Assembly (NCBI RefSeq): GCF_900108405.1
Contig: NZ_FNXG01000004.1
Location: 124,001-188,000 of the forward strand
From: Paracoccus alkenifer
Lineage (GTDB): Bacteria; Pseudomonadota; Alphaproteobacteria; Rhodobacterales; Rhodobacteraceae
Direction of reading: 5' to 3'
DNA: 64,000 bases
The notes beneath the pieces were generated by a model. It saw only the letters and a program-made list of their open reading frames with translations. It did not search any database and had not been told where the DNA came from. Shown piece by piece: positions 26,733 to 36,300 of the stretch; the stretch's first letter is position 1; each line of letters starts with the position of its first letter. Position numbers and translations under genes: made by a program.

Positions 26733-28472
26733 ATGCCGTCACGCGCCGAACGACAACGCGGCCTTTTCGGAAGGCTCTGGCAGGATTACCTGCGCCGCTA
26801 CTGGCCGGGCATGAGCGTTGCCGCGGTGCTGATGATGGTCGAGGGCTCGACGCTGGCGCTGCTCAGCTGGATGCTGAAGCCGCTGTTCGACCGGGTGTTC
26901 GTCGGCCGCGACGAAAGCGCGATGTGGTGGGTCGGGGGCGTGATCCTGTCGCTGTTCCTGGTCCGCGCCACCACCTATGTGATCACACGCGCGATCCTGA
27001 CCTCGGTCCAGCAGGGGGTCGCGACGCGGATGCAGACCGACCTGCTGCGCCACCTGCTGACACTCGACGGGGCGTTCTTTCAGACCAACCCGCCCGGCGC
27101 GCTGATCGAGCGGGTCCAGGGCGACACCCAGGCGGTGCAGGGGATCTGGACCACCTTCATCACCGGGGCAGCGCGGGATGCGATCTCGCTGGTGGCGCTG
27201 TTCGGGGTGGCGATCGCCACCGACCCGTGGTGGACCGCCGCGGCACTGGTGGGCGCGCCGCTGCTGATCCTGCCCACGGCGCTGGTGCAGCGCTATATCC
27301 GGCGCAAGACCCGCCAGACCCGCGCCGCCGCAAGCGCCCGCGCCACGCGGCTGGACGAGGTGCTGCACGGCATCCGCGCCGTCCGGCTTTATCAGATGGA
27401 GGATTACCAGACCGCCCGCTTTGCCCGGGTGGTCGGCGACATCCGCCGCGCCGAGACAAGGATGAGCGCGGTGAACGCGGTGGTGCCGGCGCTGGTCGAT
27501 ATCGTCACCGGGCTGGGCTTTGTCGGCGTCCTGGCGCTGGGGGGCGCGCAGGTCACCAGCGGCGAACGCAGCGTGGGCGATTTCATGTCCTTTTTTGCGG
27601 CGCTGTCGCTGGCGTTCCAGCCGCTGCGCCGGCTGGGTGGGCTTGCCGGCAGCTGGCAGACGGCGGCGGCCTCGCTGGAACGGCTTTACGCGATCTTCGA
27701 CATGCGGCCCACCATCGCCTCGGGGGAACGGCGCGAGCCGCCCCCCGACACCACCATCAGGCTGGACGACGTGCATCTGTCCTATGACGGCCACCCGGTG
27801 CTGCGCGGGTTGGGCTTTACCGCGCGGGCGGGCGAAACCACGGCGCTGGTCGGGCCGTCGGGGGCGGGGAAATCCACCATCTTCAACCTGCTGACCCGGA
27901 TGGTCGATGCGGATTCGGGCACGGTCAGCCTCGGCGACGTGCCGGTGCAGCAATTCGATCTGACCACGCTGCGCGACCAGTTCTCGACCGTCAGCCAGGA
28001 TTCGGCGCTGTTCGACGAGACCCTGCGCGAAAACATGGTGCTGGGCACCGACGTGACCGAGGCACAACTGCAAGCGGCAGTGCTGGCCGCGCATGTCCCC
28101 GAATTCGCCGAGGGGCTGCCCCTGGGGCTGAACACCCCGGCAGGGCCGCGCGGGTCGTCGCTGTCGGGCGGGCAGCGCCAGCGCATCGCCATCGCCCGCG
28201 CCCTGCTACGCAACGCGCCGGTGCTGCTGCTGGACGAGGCCACCAGCGCGCTGGACGTGGCGTCCGAGCGGCTGGTCCAGCAGGCGCTGGACGAGCTGTC
28301 CATCGGCCGCACCACGCTGGTCATCGCGCACCGCCTGTCCACCATCCGCAACGCCGACCGCATCGTGGTGATCGAGGCGGGGCGGGTTGTGGAACAGGGC
28401 AGCCATGACCAGCTAATGGAACTGAACGGCACCTATGCCGCGCTTGTCCGGCTACAATTCGGGGGGGAATGA
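26733..28472 (+). CDS. MsbA-like ABC exporter (fused membrane and ATPase domains)
   Basis: 579 residues from the ATG of MPSRAERQRG, chosen because AGGAG sits 7 bp upstream; an in-frame ATG at 26712 would add seven residues. Six membrane helices (about 30-300, including GMSVAAVLMMVEGSTLALLS) are followed by an ATPase with Walker A GPSGAGKST, signature LSGGQRQRIAIARALL, Walker B VLLLDEATSAL and H-loop IAHRLS. The type is a homodimeric lipid or drug exporter. MsbA-like lipid flipping is possible but not shown. It is coupled to ygfZ (ATGA). Confidence 0.88.
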   Translation: MPSRAERQRGLFGRLWQDYLRRYWPGMSVAAVLMMVEGSTLALLSWMLKPLFDRVFVGRDESAMWWVGGVILSLFLVRATTYVITRAILTSVQQGVATRMQTDLLRHLLTLDGAFFQTNPPGALIERVQGDTQAVQGIWTTFITGAARDAISLVALFGVAIATDPWWTAAALVGAPLLILPTALVQRYIRRKTRQTRAAASARATRLDEVLHGIRAVRLYQMEDYQTARFARVVGDIRRAETRMSAVNAVVPALVDIVTGLGFVGVLALGGAQVTSGERSVGDFMSFFAALSLAFQPLRRLGGLAGSWQTAAASLERLYAIFDMRPTIASGERREPPPDTTIRLDDVHLSYDGHPVLRGLGFTARAGETTALVGPSGAGKSTIFNLLTRMVDADSGTVSLGDVPVQQFDLTTLRDQFSTVSQDSALFDETLRENMVLGTDVTEAQLQAAVLAAHVPEFAEGLPLGLNTPAGPRGSSLSGGQRQRIAIARALLRNAPVLLLDEATSALDVASERLVQQALDELSIGRTTLVIAHRLSTIRNADRIVVIEAGRVVEQGSHDQLMELNGTYAALVRLQFGGE

Positions 28473-29218
28473 TGCGCAAGATCCTGCGGGTCAGTGGTGA
28501 GGACCGGGTCGGTTTCCTGCAAGGGCTGGTCAGCAACGACGTGGCCCGCGCGCCCTGCTGGGCGGCGATGCTGACGCCGCAGGGCAAGTATCTGGCCGAT
28601 TTCCTGATCCTGCCCGACGACGATTCGCTGCTGCTGGACGTGGATGCGCGGCTGGCGGACGACCTGATGCGGCGGCTGTCGATGTATCGGCTGCGCGCCG
28701 CGGTCGAGCTGGCGGAAACCCCGTTGCAGGTCACGCGCGGCACCGGGCCTGCGCCCGCGGGCGCCATCCCCGACCCGCGGCACCCGGCGCTCGGCTGGCG
28801 GCTTTACGGGGAAAACGCCGGCGACGACGGCACCGACTGGGACGCGATTCGCGTGGCCCATATCATCCCCGAAACGCTGATCGAGCTGATCCCGAACGAG
28901 ACCTATATCCTCGAAGCCGGGTTCGAGCGCCTGCATGGCGTCGATTTCCGCAAGGGCTGCTATGTCGGGCAAGAGGTCACCGCCCGGATGCGCCACAAGA
29001 CCCAGCTGCGCAAGGGCCTGGTCGGGGTGGGGGTCGAGGGCGAGGCCCCGGCGGGCACGCCCATCCTGACCGAAAACGGGCGCGAGGCGGGGGTGCTTTA
29101 CACCCGGTCCGGCGGGCGCGGCATCGCGCATCTGCGCTTTGATCGCATGGCGGGGCCGCTGACCGCCGGGGACGCGGCGATCGTCGCGACCGACAAGCCG
29201 GCATCCCCCGCTCTGTAG
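28469..29218 (+). CDS. ygfZ: YgfZ/GcvT-domain folate-binding protein
   Basis: 249 residues with the family signature KGCYVGQEVTARM in the middle and the N-terminal RVGFLQGLVSNDV, LTPQGKYLADFL pattern. YgfZ binds tetrahydrofolate and supports maturation or repair of Fe-S enzymes. It is shorter than the E. coli protein (326 residues), as is usual in alphaproteobacteria. It begins ATGATG overlapping the ABC exporter stop, and its own stop lies inside the left arm of a 25-bp inverted repeat. Confidence 0.9.
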   Translation: MMRKILRVSGEDRVGFLQGLVSNDVARAPCWAAMLTPQGKYLADFLILPDDDSLLLDVDARLADDLMRRLSMYRLRAAVELAETPLQVTRGTGPAPAGAIPDPRHPALGWRLYGENAGDDGTDWDAIRVAHIIPETLIELIPNETYILEAGFERLHGVDFRKGCYVGQEVTARMRHKTQLRKGLVGVGVEGEAPAGTPILTENGREAGVLYTRSGGRGIAHLRFDRMAGPLTAGDAAIVATDKPASPAL

Positions 29219-29277
29219 GGTGTGTGGTTTCCACGCACCGACCGCCGCGTGTGGTGCGTGGAAACCACGCACCCTAC
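29215..29277. repeat. 25-bp inverted repeat hairpin after ygfZ
   Basis: Arms 29215-29239 and 29253-29277 are complementary over 25 bp with one G-T wobble, around a 13-nt loop. Each arm contains TGGTTTCCACGCACC or its complement. The ygfZ TAG stop falls in the left arm. It could terminate transcription or be a member of a REP-like family. Confidence 0.8.
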
Positions 29278-29303
29278 GGGCACCATGGCCGGCGGTGTGA
29301 ACC

Positions 29304-30392
29304 ATGGACCCTGAGCCGCCCGAGCCTGTCCGCCGCATCGTCCACATCGACATGGACGCGTTCTTCGCCAGCGTGGAACAGCGCGACAATCCGGAACTGC
29401 GCGGCCGGCCGGTGGCGGTGGGCGGATCATCCGCGCGCGGCGTGGTGGCCGCCGCCAGCTACGAGGCGCGGCCCTATGGCGTGCGCTCGGCCATGCCCTC
29501 GGTCAGGGCGGCGCGGCTGTGCCCGGATCTCGTCTTCGTCAAGCCGCGATTCGAGGTCTACAAGGCCGTCAGCGCCCGGATCCGCGGCATCTTCGCCCGT
29601 TTCACCCCGCTGATCGAGCCGCTGTCGCTGGACGAGGCCTATCTGGACCTGACCGATCATTTGCAGGGCCGCAGCGCCACTGCCATCGCGCAGGACATCC
29701 GGGCGCTGATCCGGGCGGAAACCGGGCTGACCGCCTCGGCCGGGGTCAGCTACAACAAGTTTCTGGCCAAGCTGGCCTCGGACCAGCGCAAACCCGACGG
29801 GCTGTTCGTGATCCCGCCCGAGATGGGGCCGGGCTTCGTGCTGCCCCTGCCCGTGGGCCGGTTCCACGGCGTCGGCCCCGCCACCGCCGCGCGGATGGAA
29901 CGCCACGGCATCCGCACCGGCGCCGACCTGCACCGCCAGAGCCTTGAGTTCCTGACCGCGCAATTCGGCAAGGCCGGGCGGCATTACTGGCACATCGCCC
30001 GCGGCATCGACCACCGCGAGGTGCGCCCCGACCGCGAGCGCAAGTCGATCGGCGCCGAAACCACCTTTGAACACGACATCCACGACCTGCCCGCAGCACG
30101 GGCCGCGCTGGAGCCGCTGGCCGCCAAGGTCTGGCGCCATGCCGAGACGCGCGAGCTTTCGGGGCGGACGGTCACGCTCAAGGCGAAATACGCCGATTTC
30201 CGCATCGTCACCCGCGCCCATAGCGCCGAGCGCCCGGTGGGGTCCGCGCCCGAGCTGCTGGGCCGGGCAGTCGCGATGCTGCCGCAGCTGCTGCCCGACC
30301 CGCGGGGGGTGCGGCTGCTGGGCATCACCCTGTCGGCACTGTGCCCGCCGCCGGACGGCCCCGCGCCCGAACAGCTGGACCTGTTCGGCTGA
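29304..30392 (+). CDS. dinB: DNA polymerase IV (Y-family)
   Basis: 362 residues. Y-family catalytic residues are visible: HIDMDAFFASVEQRD (first Asp), PLSLDEAYLDLT (Asp-Glu pair) and ASAGVSYNKFLAKLASD, with the helix-hairpin-helix region FHGVGPATAARM and the little-finger domain to about 340. The C-terminus ends EQLDLFG, resembling the QL-x-LF clamp-binding motif. It bypasses damaged template during the SOS response. The gene starts 86 bp after ygfZ, behind the hairpin; no clear LexA box was found. Confidence 0.93.
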   Translation: MDPEPPEPVRRIVHIDMDAFFASVEQRDNPELRGRPVAVGGSSARGVVAAASYEARPYGVRSAMPSVRAARLCPDLVFVKPRFEVYKAVSARIRGIFARFTPLIEPLSLDEAYLDLTDHLQGRSATAIAQDIRALIRAETGLTASAGVSYNKFLAKLASDQRKPDGLFVIPPEMGPGFVLPLPVGRFHGVGPATAARMERHGIRTGADLHRQSLEFLTAQFGKAGRHYWHIARGIDHREVRPDRERKSIGAETTFEHDIHDLPAARAALEPLAAKVWRHAETRELSGRTVTLKAKYADFRIVTRAHSAERPVGSAPELLGRAVAMLPQLLPDPRGVRLLGITLSALCPPPDGPAPEQLDLFG

Positions 30393-30450
30393 GCTTGCGC
30401 CCGGCGCGGCGATCGGGTCATCTCGCGCGGATGTCACGAAAGGGCGGCCG

Positions 30451-31329
30451 ATGCAGGGGCGCGATCGCGGACTGGTCCTGCTGGTGCCAATCCTCTGGGG
30501 GCTGAACTTTCCCGCCACGGCGCTGGCGCTGGAACATTACCCGCCGCTGCTGGCGGCGGCGCTGCGCTTTCTGCTGATGCTGCCGGCGCTGCTGTTCGTG
30601 CCCTTTCCCAAGGTGCCGCTGCGCTGGCTGATCGGGACAGGGGTCGGGCTGGGGGTGGTGCAGTTTTCGTTTCTGTATATCGGGATCGCGGCGGGAATGC
30701 CGGTGGGGCTGGCCTCGCTGGTGCTACAGGCGTCGGCCCCGTTCACCATCCTGCTGGCGGTGCTGTTCCTGGGCGAGCGGATGACGCCAAGGCGGCTGGC
30801 CGGTGTCGCACTTGCGGTGCTGGGGCTGGCGATCATCGGCGCCAGCCGGGCGCTGTCTGCGGCATGGCTGCCGATGGCGCTGACGCTGCTGGCGGCCTTT
30901 GGCTGGGCGATCGGCAATGTCTCGGCCCGGCTGGCGCGCGCGCCCGACCCGCTGCAACTGACCATGTGGATGGCGGTGGTGCCGCCCTTGCCGCTGCTGG
31001 CGCTGTCGCTGCTGATCGAGCGGCCGCTGATCGGCCCGGCGCTGGCCGGCGCCCTGCACCCGCAGGCGATCCCCGCCAATCTGGGGCTGGCCTATATCGT
31101 GGTGTTTTCCACCGTAATCGGCTATGGCATCTGGAACGCGCTGATGGCGCGCTATCCGGCCAGCGAGGTCGCGCCATGGTCGATGCTGGTTCCCATCGTC
31201 GGCATCGCCTCGTCCTGGGCGGTATTCGGGGAAATTCCCCGGCCGCTGGAACTTGCGGCCGGGTTGCTGGTTATCGGGGGCGTGATCCTTGCCAGCCGGC
31301 CGCCGCGCCGCCCAGAGTTGCGCGGATAG
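30451..31329 (+). CDS. DMT superfamily transporter (EamA domain)
   Basis: 292 residues with about ten hydrophobic helices in two EamA repeats (PILWGLNFPATALAL near the N-terminus; IVGIASSWAVFGEIPRPLEL near the C-terminus). It resembles EamA/YdcZ-type efflux or uptake carriers; the substrate is unknown. The N-terminal GLNFPATALAL motif fits amino acid/metabolite exporters. ATG at MQGRDRGL. Not evidently operonic with dinB (58 bp gap). Confidence 0.85.
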   Translation: MQGRDRGLVLLVPILWGLNFPATALALEHYPPLLAAALRFLLMLPALLFVPFPKVPLRWLIGTGVGLGVVQFSFLYIGIAAGMPVGLASLVLQASAPFTILLAVLFLGERMTPRRLAGVALAVLGLAIIGASRALSAAWLPMALTLLAAFGWAIGNVSARLARAPDPLQLTMWMAVVPPLPLLALSLLIERPLIGPALAGALHPQAIPANLGLAYIVVFSTVIGYGIWNALMARYPASEVAPWSMLVPIVGIASSWAVFGEIPRPLELAAGLLVIGGVILASRPPRRPELRG

Positions 31330-31383
31330 AGGCGGATCGGCTGGCCAGAGATGTTTTGTGACGGGTTTGAACCATTAAAGGGG

Positions 31384-31615
31384 TTGTCAAGCGGCCAAGG
31401 CGGATTATCTGCCATAGGACTGCGTTGAAAACCGGGGAAAATAAAGCTCTCGGGTGGGATTGCGCCAGACGCATGGCCGCTTTGCGGCCAGAGGGATAAC
31501 GAATCACCTGCCGGAACGGCTAAGGCTTCGCAACACCCTCAAGGGCAAAAGATGACGGGGTTCGGCGGCCCCGGCTCCTCCGCGTTGCGGGGGATATGGA
31601 AACAGGAAGACTTCG
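31384..31615 (+). promoter_or_regulatory. Leader/promoter region of the DUF6280 gene
   Basis: A 286-bp gap (31330-31615), A/T-richer than its surroundings. It holds TTGTCA then TATCTG (31384-31411, 16-bp spacer), TTGAAA at 31425, and a TGGCCGC-TTT-GCGGCCA hairpin (31474-31490). AGGAAG precedes the ATG. The long leader may hold an untranslated regulatory RNA; nothing more specific is seen. Confidence 0.3.
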
Positions 31616-31936
31616 ATGCGTGATTTCGTTGACGGCTCGGCATTCAATTTCGAACAGGGCCAGCGCGCCCGCAAGCTGTTCGCGGCGGTGGTGCTGGCGG
31701 CGTTGGACGATGCCATCGCCGACGACAAGAAATACGGCAACGGCGCCGAACAGATCGCCCGCTGGGCGCGTTCGCGCGACGGGCGCGAGGTGCTGAGCTG
31801 CGCCGGCATCGACCCGAACGAACGGGTGGTCAAGGGGCTGGTGGAATTCGTGGGCAAGGGCGTGCGGACCTCGGTCGCGCTGTCGCGCGAGGAAAGCGAA
31901 CGCCGCATGGCCGCCGAAAACGCCGAGGCCGCCTGA
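31616..31936 (+). CDS. DUF6280 family small protein
   Basis: 106 residues, conserved in Rhodobacterales. It begins MRDFVDGSAFNFEQGQRARK and contains KKYGNGAEQIARWARSRDGR, then EVLSCAGIDPNERVVKGL. The length and motif order match the family closely. The charged, mostly helical composition has no catalytic signature; function is unknown. A strong intrinsic terminator follows 25 bp after the stop, and it has its own leader, so it is a monocistronic gene with a dedicated promoter. Confidence 0.85.
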   Translation: MRDFVDGSAFNFEQGQRARKLFAAVVLAALDDAIADDKKYGNGAEQIARWARSRDGREVLSCAGIDPNERVVKGLVEFVGKGVRTSVALSREESERRMAAENAEAA

Positions 31937-31961
31937 CCTCATCCCGCCCAGCTTCACGCAG

Positions 31962-31990
31962 AAAAGCCGCTCACAGGGGCGGCTTTTTTT
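31962..31990 (+). terminator. Intrinsic terminator after the DUF6280 gene
   Basis: AAAAGCCGC, loop TCACAGGG, GCGGCTTTTTTT: a 9-bp stem followed by a T-tract. The clearest Rho-independent terminator in the window. Confidence 0.9.
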
Positions 31991-32030
31991 CATGCGGCTT
32001 CTGCCCCGTCCTCCCGGTCTTCGGGCGGTT

Positions 32031-32067
32031 CTTAAATATCCCGGGGTCCGGGGCAGCGCCCCGGTCC
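32031..32067 (-). repeat. Dispersed intergenic repeat, copy H
   Basis: CTTAAATATCCCGGGGTCCG, then GGGCAGCGCCCCGG, between the DUF6280 terminator and the lrgB stop. Confidence 0.65.
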
Positions 32068-32076
32068 GGCAGCCCC

Positions 32077-32796
32077 TCACACGAACAACCGCAGCACCAG
32101 CGGCGCCAGAATCGCCGTCAGCACCGCATTCAACCCCATGGCGATGCCGGCGAATGCCCCTGCCGTGGGGTTGACCTGCAACGCCCGCGCCGTGCCGATG
32201 CCGTGCGCGGCGGTGCCCACCGCCAGCCCGCGCGCCCGCCAGTCGCGCAGCCCCAGCGCGTCGAACAGCGGCGTGACCACCATGGCGCCGAAAACCCCGG
32301 TGATCAGCACCAGCGCCGCGGTCAGCGTGGGCAGCCCGCCCAGCCGCTCGGCGATACCGATGGCGACCGGCGCGGTGGTCGATTTCGGCGCCAGCGAGGC
32401 CAGCACCTGCGGCCCCAGCCCGAACAGATGCGCAATCGCCAGTGCCGAGCCCACCGCCACCAGCGACCCCGCCAGCAGCCCGGCGACGATGGGCAGCGCC
32501 GCCGCCCGCATCCGCGCCAGATTGTCGTGCATCGGCAGCGCCAGGCACACCGTCGCCGGGCCCAGCAGGAAATGCACGAACTGCGCGCCCTCGAAATAAG
32601 TGCCGTAATCGGTGCCCGTCGCGGTCAGCAGCAGCCCCAGCGCCAGCACCGCGATCAGCACCGGGTTGGCCCAGCTTTGCCGCCTCATCGCGCGCGACAC
32701 CGCATCCCCCAGCGCATAGGCACCCAGCGTCGCCGTCAGCCACAGCAGCGGCCCCTGCGTCAGGTAAGCCCAGATCAGCGCGGGATCGGCGGTCAT
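32077..32796 (-). CDS. lrgB: LrgB/CidB family membrane protein
   Basis: 239 residues, hydrophobic throughout, with the LrgB segments FVHFLLGPATVCLALPM, SLAPKSTTAPVAIGIAERLG and TAAHGIGTARALQ. The family modulates murein hydrolases/holins in Gram-positives; in proteobacteria LrgAB/CidAB-like proteins are also implicated in glycolate or pyruvate transport. Its ATG overlaps the lrgA stop. The only other member of the operon is lrgA. Confidence 0.88.
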   Translation of the reverse strand: MTADPALIWAYLTQGPLLWLTATLGAYALGDAVSRAMRRQSWANPVLIAVLALGLLLTATGTDYGTYFEGAQFVHFLLGPATVCLALPMHDNLARMRAAALPIVAGLLAGSLVAVGSALAIAHLFGLGPQVLASLAPKSTTAPVAIGIAERLGGLPTLTAALVLITGVFGAMVVTPLFDALGLRDWRARGLAVGTAAHGIGTARALQVNPTAGAFAGIAMGLNAVLTAILAPLVLRLFV

Positions 32797-33149
32797 GGGT
32801 CGTCCTCTTGCCCGGTCAGCCGCGCGACCAGCGTAAAGGCCAGCGCCCCCGCCACCAGCGCCAGCACCGTCGAGCCAAGGATCGCCAGCAGCAGCGCCAC
32901 CCCGTCCTCGCGCAGCAGCGACAGATGCGCGATCACCCCAACCCCGGCGGGCACAAAGAACAGCGACAGATGCGCCAGCACGCCCTGCGCCGCAGCGCGC
33001 AGCCATTCGGCCAGCGCCGGTCGCAGCCACATCGCCGCCAGCAGCAGCACCAGCCCCGCCACCGGCCCCGGCAAGGGCAGGTCAAGCGCGCGCGAGATCG
33101 CCTCGCCCGCCAGCTGGAATGCCAGGATCGTGAACAGCACCGGAACCAT
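32793..33149 (-). CDS. lrgA: CidA/LrgA family protein
   Basis: 118 residues, four predicted membrane helices, starting MVPVLFTILAFQLAGEAISR, with LPLPGPVAGLVLLLAAMW (family hallmark) and LSLFFVPAGVGVIAHL. It is the holin-like partner of LrgB. Its start is 183 bp from the divergent smc gene. The operon is lrgAB with ATGA coupling. Confidence 0.86.
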   Translation of the reverse strand: MVPVLFTILAFQLAGEAISRALDLPLPGPVAGLVLLLAAMWLRPALAEWLRAAAQGVLAHLSLFFVPAGVGVIAHLSLLREDGVALLLAILGSTVLALVAGALAFTLVARLTGQEDDP

Positions 33150-33232
33150 TCCCGCATCCTGCCGCGCAGCCGTGCGCGACGAAAGCCCTGTCGCCGCAAT
33201 TTTTTGCGCTGCTTGGAAAATCGGCGACAACT

Positions 33233-33241
33233 TGTGGATAA
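33233..33241. promoter_or_regulatory. Perfect DnaA box between lrgA and smc
   Basis: TGTGGATAA, the complement of the consensus TTATCCACA, in the 183-bp divergent region. A weak smc -35 (TTGACT, 33276) follows. Whether DnaA binds here is untested, but the match is exact. Confidence 0.6.
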
Positions 33242-33332
33242 CCGCCGACCTCACACCAGATGTTGCGGTGTTTCCTTGACTCGGCCGGGTTGCCCGCGCG
33301 AAAATGGACAAAACCGCCCCCGGGATCCAACC

Positions 33333-36300
33333 GTGCAGTTCGACCGCCTTCGCCTCAACGGCTTCAAGAGCTTCGTGGACCCGACCGAGCTGGTCATCCG
33401 CCGGGGCCTGACCGGCGTGGTCGGTCCCAATGGCTGCGGCAAGTCCAACCTGCTTGAGGCCCTGCGCTGGGTCATGGGCGAAAACCGCCCCACCGCCATG
33501 CGCGGCGACGGGATGGAGGACGTGATCTTCGCCGGCACCACCCGCCGCCCCGCCCGCGCCCATGCCGAGGTCGGGCTGGCCATCGACAACAGCGCGCGGC
33601 TGGCGCCGGTGGGTTTCAACGACAGCGATTCGCTGGAAATCACCCGCCGGATCACCCGCGACGCCGGTTCCGCCTATCGCATCAACGGGCGCGAGGTGCG
33701 GGCGCGCGACGTGCAGATGCTGTTCGCGGATGCCTCGACCGGCTCGCAATCGCCGGCGCTGGTGCGGCAGGGCCAGATTTCCGAGCTGATCAACGCCAAG
33801 CCGAAATCCCGCCGCCGGGTGCTGGAAGAGGCCGCGGGCATCGGGGGGCTTTACCAGCGCCGGCACGAGGCCGAGCTGAAGCTGAACGGGGCCGAACAGA
33901 ACCTTGCCCGCGTTGACGACACGCTGGACCAGCTGTCCACGCAGGCCGCGGCGCTGGCCCGGCAGGCCCGCACCGCCGCGCGCTATCGCGAGATCGGGGC
34001 GGCGCTGCGGGTCGCGGAAAGCGCGCTGCTCTATCGTCGCTGGGCGGATGCGCAGGCGGCGCTGGATCACGCGCAGGCGACGCTGGCTGCCGACGGGCGC
34101 GCCGCGCAGGCGGCAGAGGCCGGGGCAAGGGACGCCACCGCCGCCCGCGCCGCCGCCGAATCAGCACTGCCGCCGCTGCGCGAAGAAGACGCGATCGCCG
34201 CCGCCATCCGCACCCGCGCGATGGCGGAAACCGAATCGCTGGACGACGCCGATGCCCGTGCCCGCGACGCCATCGCCACGCTGTCGGCACGGCTGGCCCA
34301 GCTTGACCGCGACATCGAACGCGAGGCCGCGCTGAACCGCGATGCGGGCGAGGTTCTGGCCCGGCTGGACTGGGAACGGACCGAGCTTGAGAAAGCCCAC
34401 GCCGGCCACGACGACCGGCTGGCCACAGCCGAATCCGCGGCGACCGAGGCCGCGGCAGCACTGCGCCAGCTGGAATCACGGTTGGGCGAGTTGACCGACG
34501 AATCTGCCCGCGCCGCCGCCCGCCATCAATCCGCGGAACGGCTGGTCCATGACCTGCGCGCCATGCGCGACCGCGCCGCCCGCGCGCAGGCCGAGGCCAC
34601 CGATGCCGTGCAGCGCGCCGATGCCGCCGGGCAACAGGCCGCGGCCGCATTGCAACAGGCGCAAGTAGCGCAGCAGGGCGCCGCCGACACCGCAACCGAG
34701 GCCGAGGCCCGGCTGGCCGCGACCGAGGCCGCCCGCGCCGCCTCGGCCGATGCCGAAACCTCCGCCCGCACCGCCCGCGCCACCGCCGAGGGTGAAACCG
34801 CCGCGTTGCAGGCCGAATGTGCGGCGCTGTCGCGGCTGGTCGCGCGCGGCCGGGCCGAGGGCGGGGCGATACTGGACGAAATCACGGTCGCGCCGGGGTC
34901 CGAGGCCGCACTGGGCGCGGCGCTTGGCGACGAATTGCGGCTGCCCGCGACCGACCATGGCCCCGGCTGGCGCAGCCTGCCCGCCCCCCCGGACGACCCC
35001 GCGCTGCCCGATGGCGCCGCCCCCTTGGCCGCACAGGTGCAGGCGCCCCCGGCGCTGGCCCGGCGGCTGGCGCAGATCGGCATCGCCCCCGACGCCGCCA
35101 CCGCCGCGCAGATGCAGCCCCGGCTGCGCCCCGGCCAACGGCTGGTCACAGCTGCGGGCGATCTGTTTCGCTGGGACGGGCTGGTGCTGCCGGCGGGCGA
35201 GGCGGGATCGGCGGCAGCGTTGCATCTGCAACAGGTCAACCGGCTCAGGGATGCCACCGCGCTGGCCGACACCGCCCGCACCCGCGCCGCGACCGCCATC
35301 GCCGCCCATGACGCCGCCCGCGCCGCGCTGAAGGACGCAACCACCGCGGAAACCTCGGCCCGCGACGCCAGCCGTGCCGCCGAACGGGCGCTGTCGGATG
35401 TCTCGCGCGCCGCCACCCGCGCCGAATCGGACCTGTCGCTGGCCCATGGCCGCACCGAATCCGCCCGTGCCGAACGCGCCCGCCATGAGGGCGACCAGGC
35501 CGACGCCGCCCGCCGTCTGGCCGAGGCCGAGGCCGCGCTGGCCGCCCTGCCCGACCGCAGTGATGCCGCCGCCGCCGTCGAACAGGCGAAAACCGCCGTC
35601 GAGGCCGCCCGCATCGCCACCCTGACCCGCCGCGGCGCGCTGGACGAATTGCGCCGCGAGGGCAGCGCGCGGGTCAAGCGGCTGCAAGAAATCTCGCGCG
35701 AGGATTCGGGCTGGCGGCTGCGGCTTGAACAGGCCGGCACCCGCGCCGGCGAGTTGGCGGCACGGCGCAGCACCACCGCCGCCGAGCTGGGTCAGGCCGA
35801 GGCGCTGCCCGAAACCCTGACCGCACAGCGGCAGGTGCTGGCGCAGCGCATGGCTGACGCCGACGCCCGCGTGACCCGCGCCCGCGCCGCGCTTGCCACC
35901 GCCGATGCCGCGCTGCTTGCCGCCACCACCGCTGAACGCGACGCCGAGCGCGCCGCCGCCGATGCCCGCGAAACCCGCGCCCGCAGCGAGGCCCGCCGCG
36001 ACGCCGCGCTTGAGGCTCAGGCGCAGGCGAGCGCCCGCATCGCCGAGGAACTCGACACCACCCCGGCAGCCTTGGCCGACACGCTGGACCCCGCCGCCCT
36101 GCCCGAACCCACGCAGCTGGAAACCGACATTGCCCGGCTGCGCAGCCAGCGCGACGGGCTGGGGCCGGTCAACCTGCGCGCCGACGCCGACAAAAGCGAG
36201 CTGGAAACCGAACGCGACCGGCTGGCGACGGAAAAGCAGGACCTGACCGAGGCGATCCGCAAGCTGCGCGGCGGTATCGGCAGTCTCAACCGCGAGGGGC

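Noticed and set aside
26176..26742. A 188-codon minus frame covering the gap before the ABC exporter
   Set aside because: It runs antisense to the M48 gene and through repeat copy G, with no recognisable protein features.
17689..28472. tolC and the MsbA-like ABC exporter as one type I secretion system
   Set aside because: They are about 9 kb apart, with unrelated genes between and no membrane fusion protein gene nearby.
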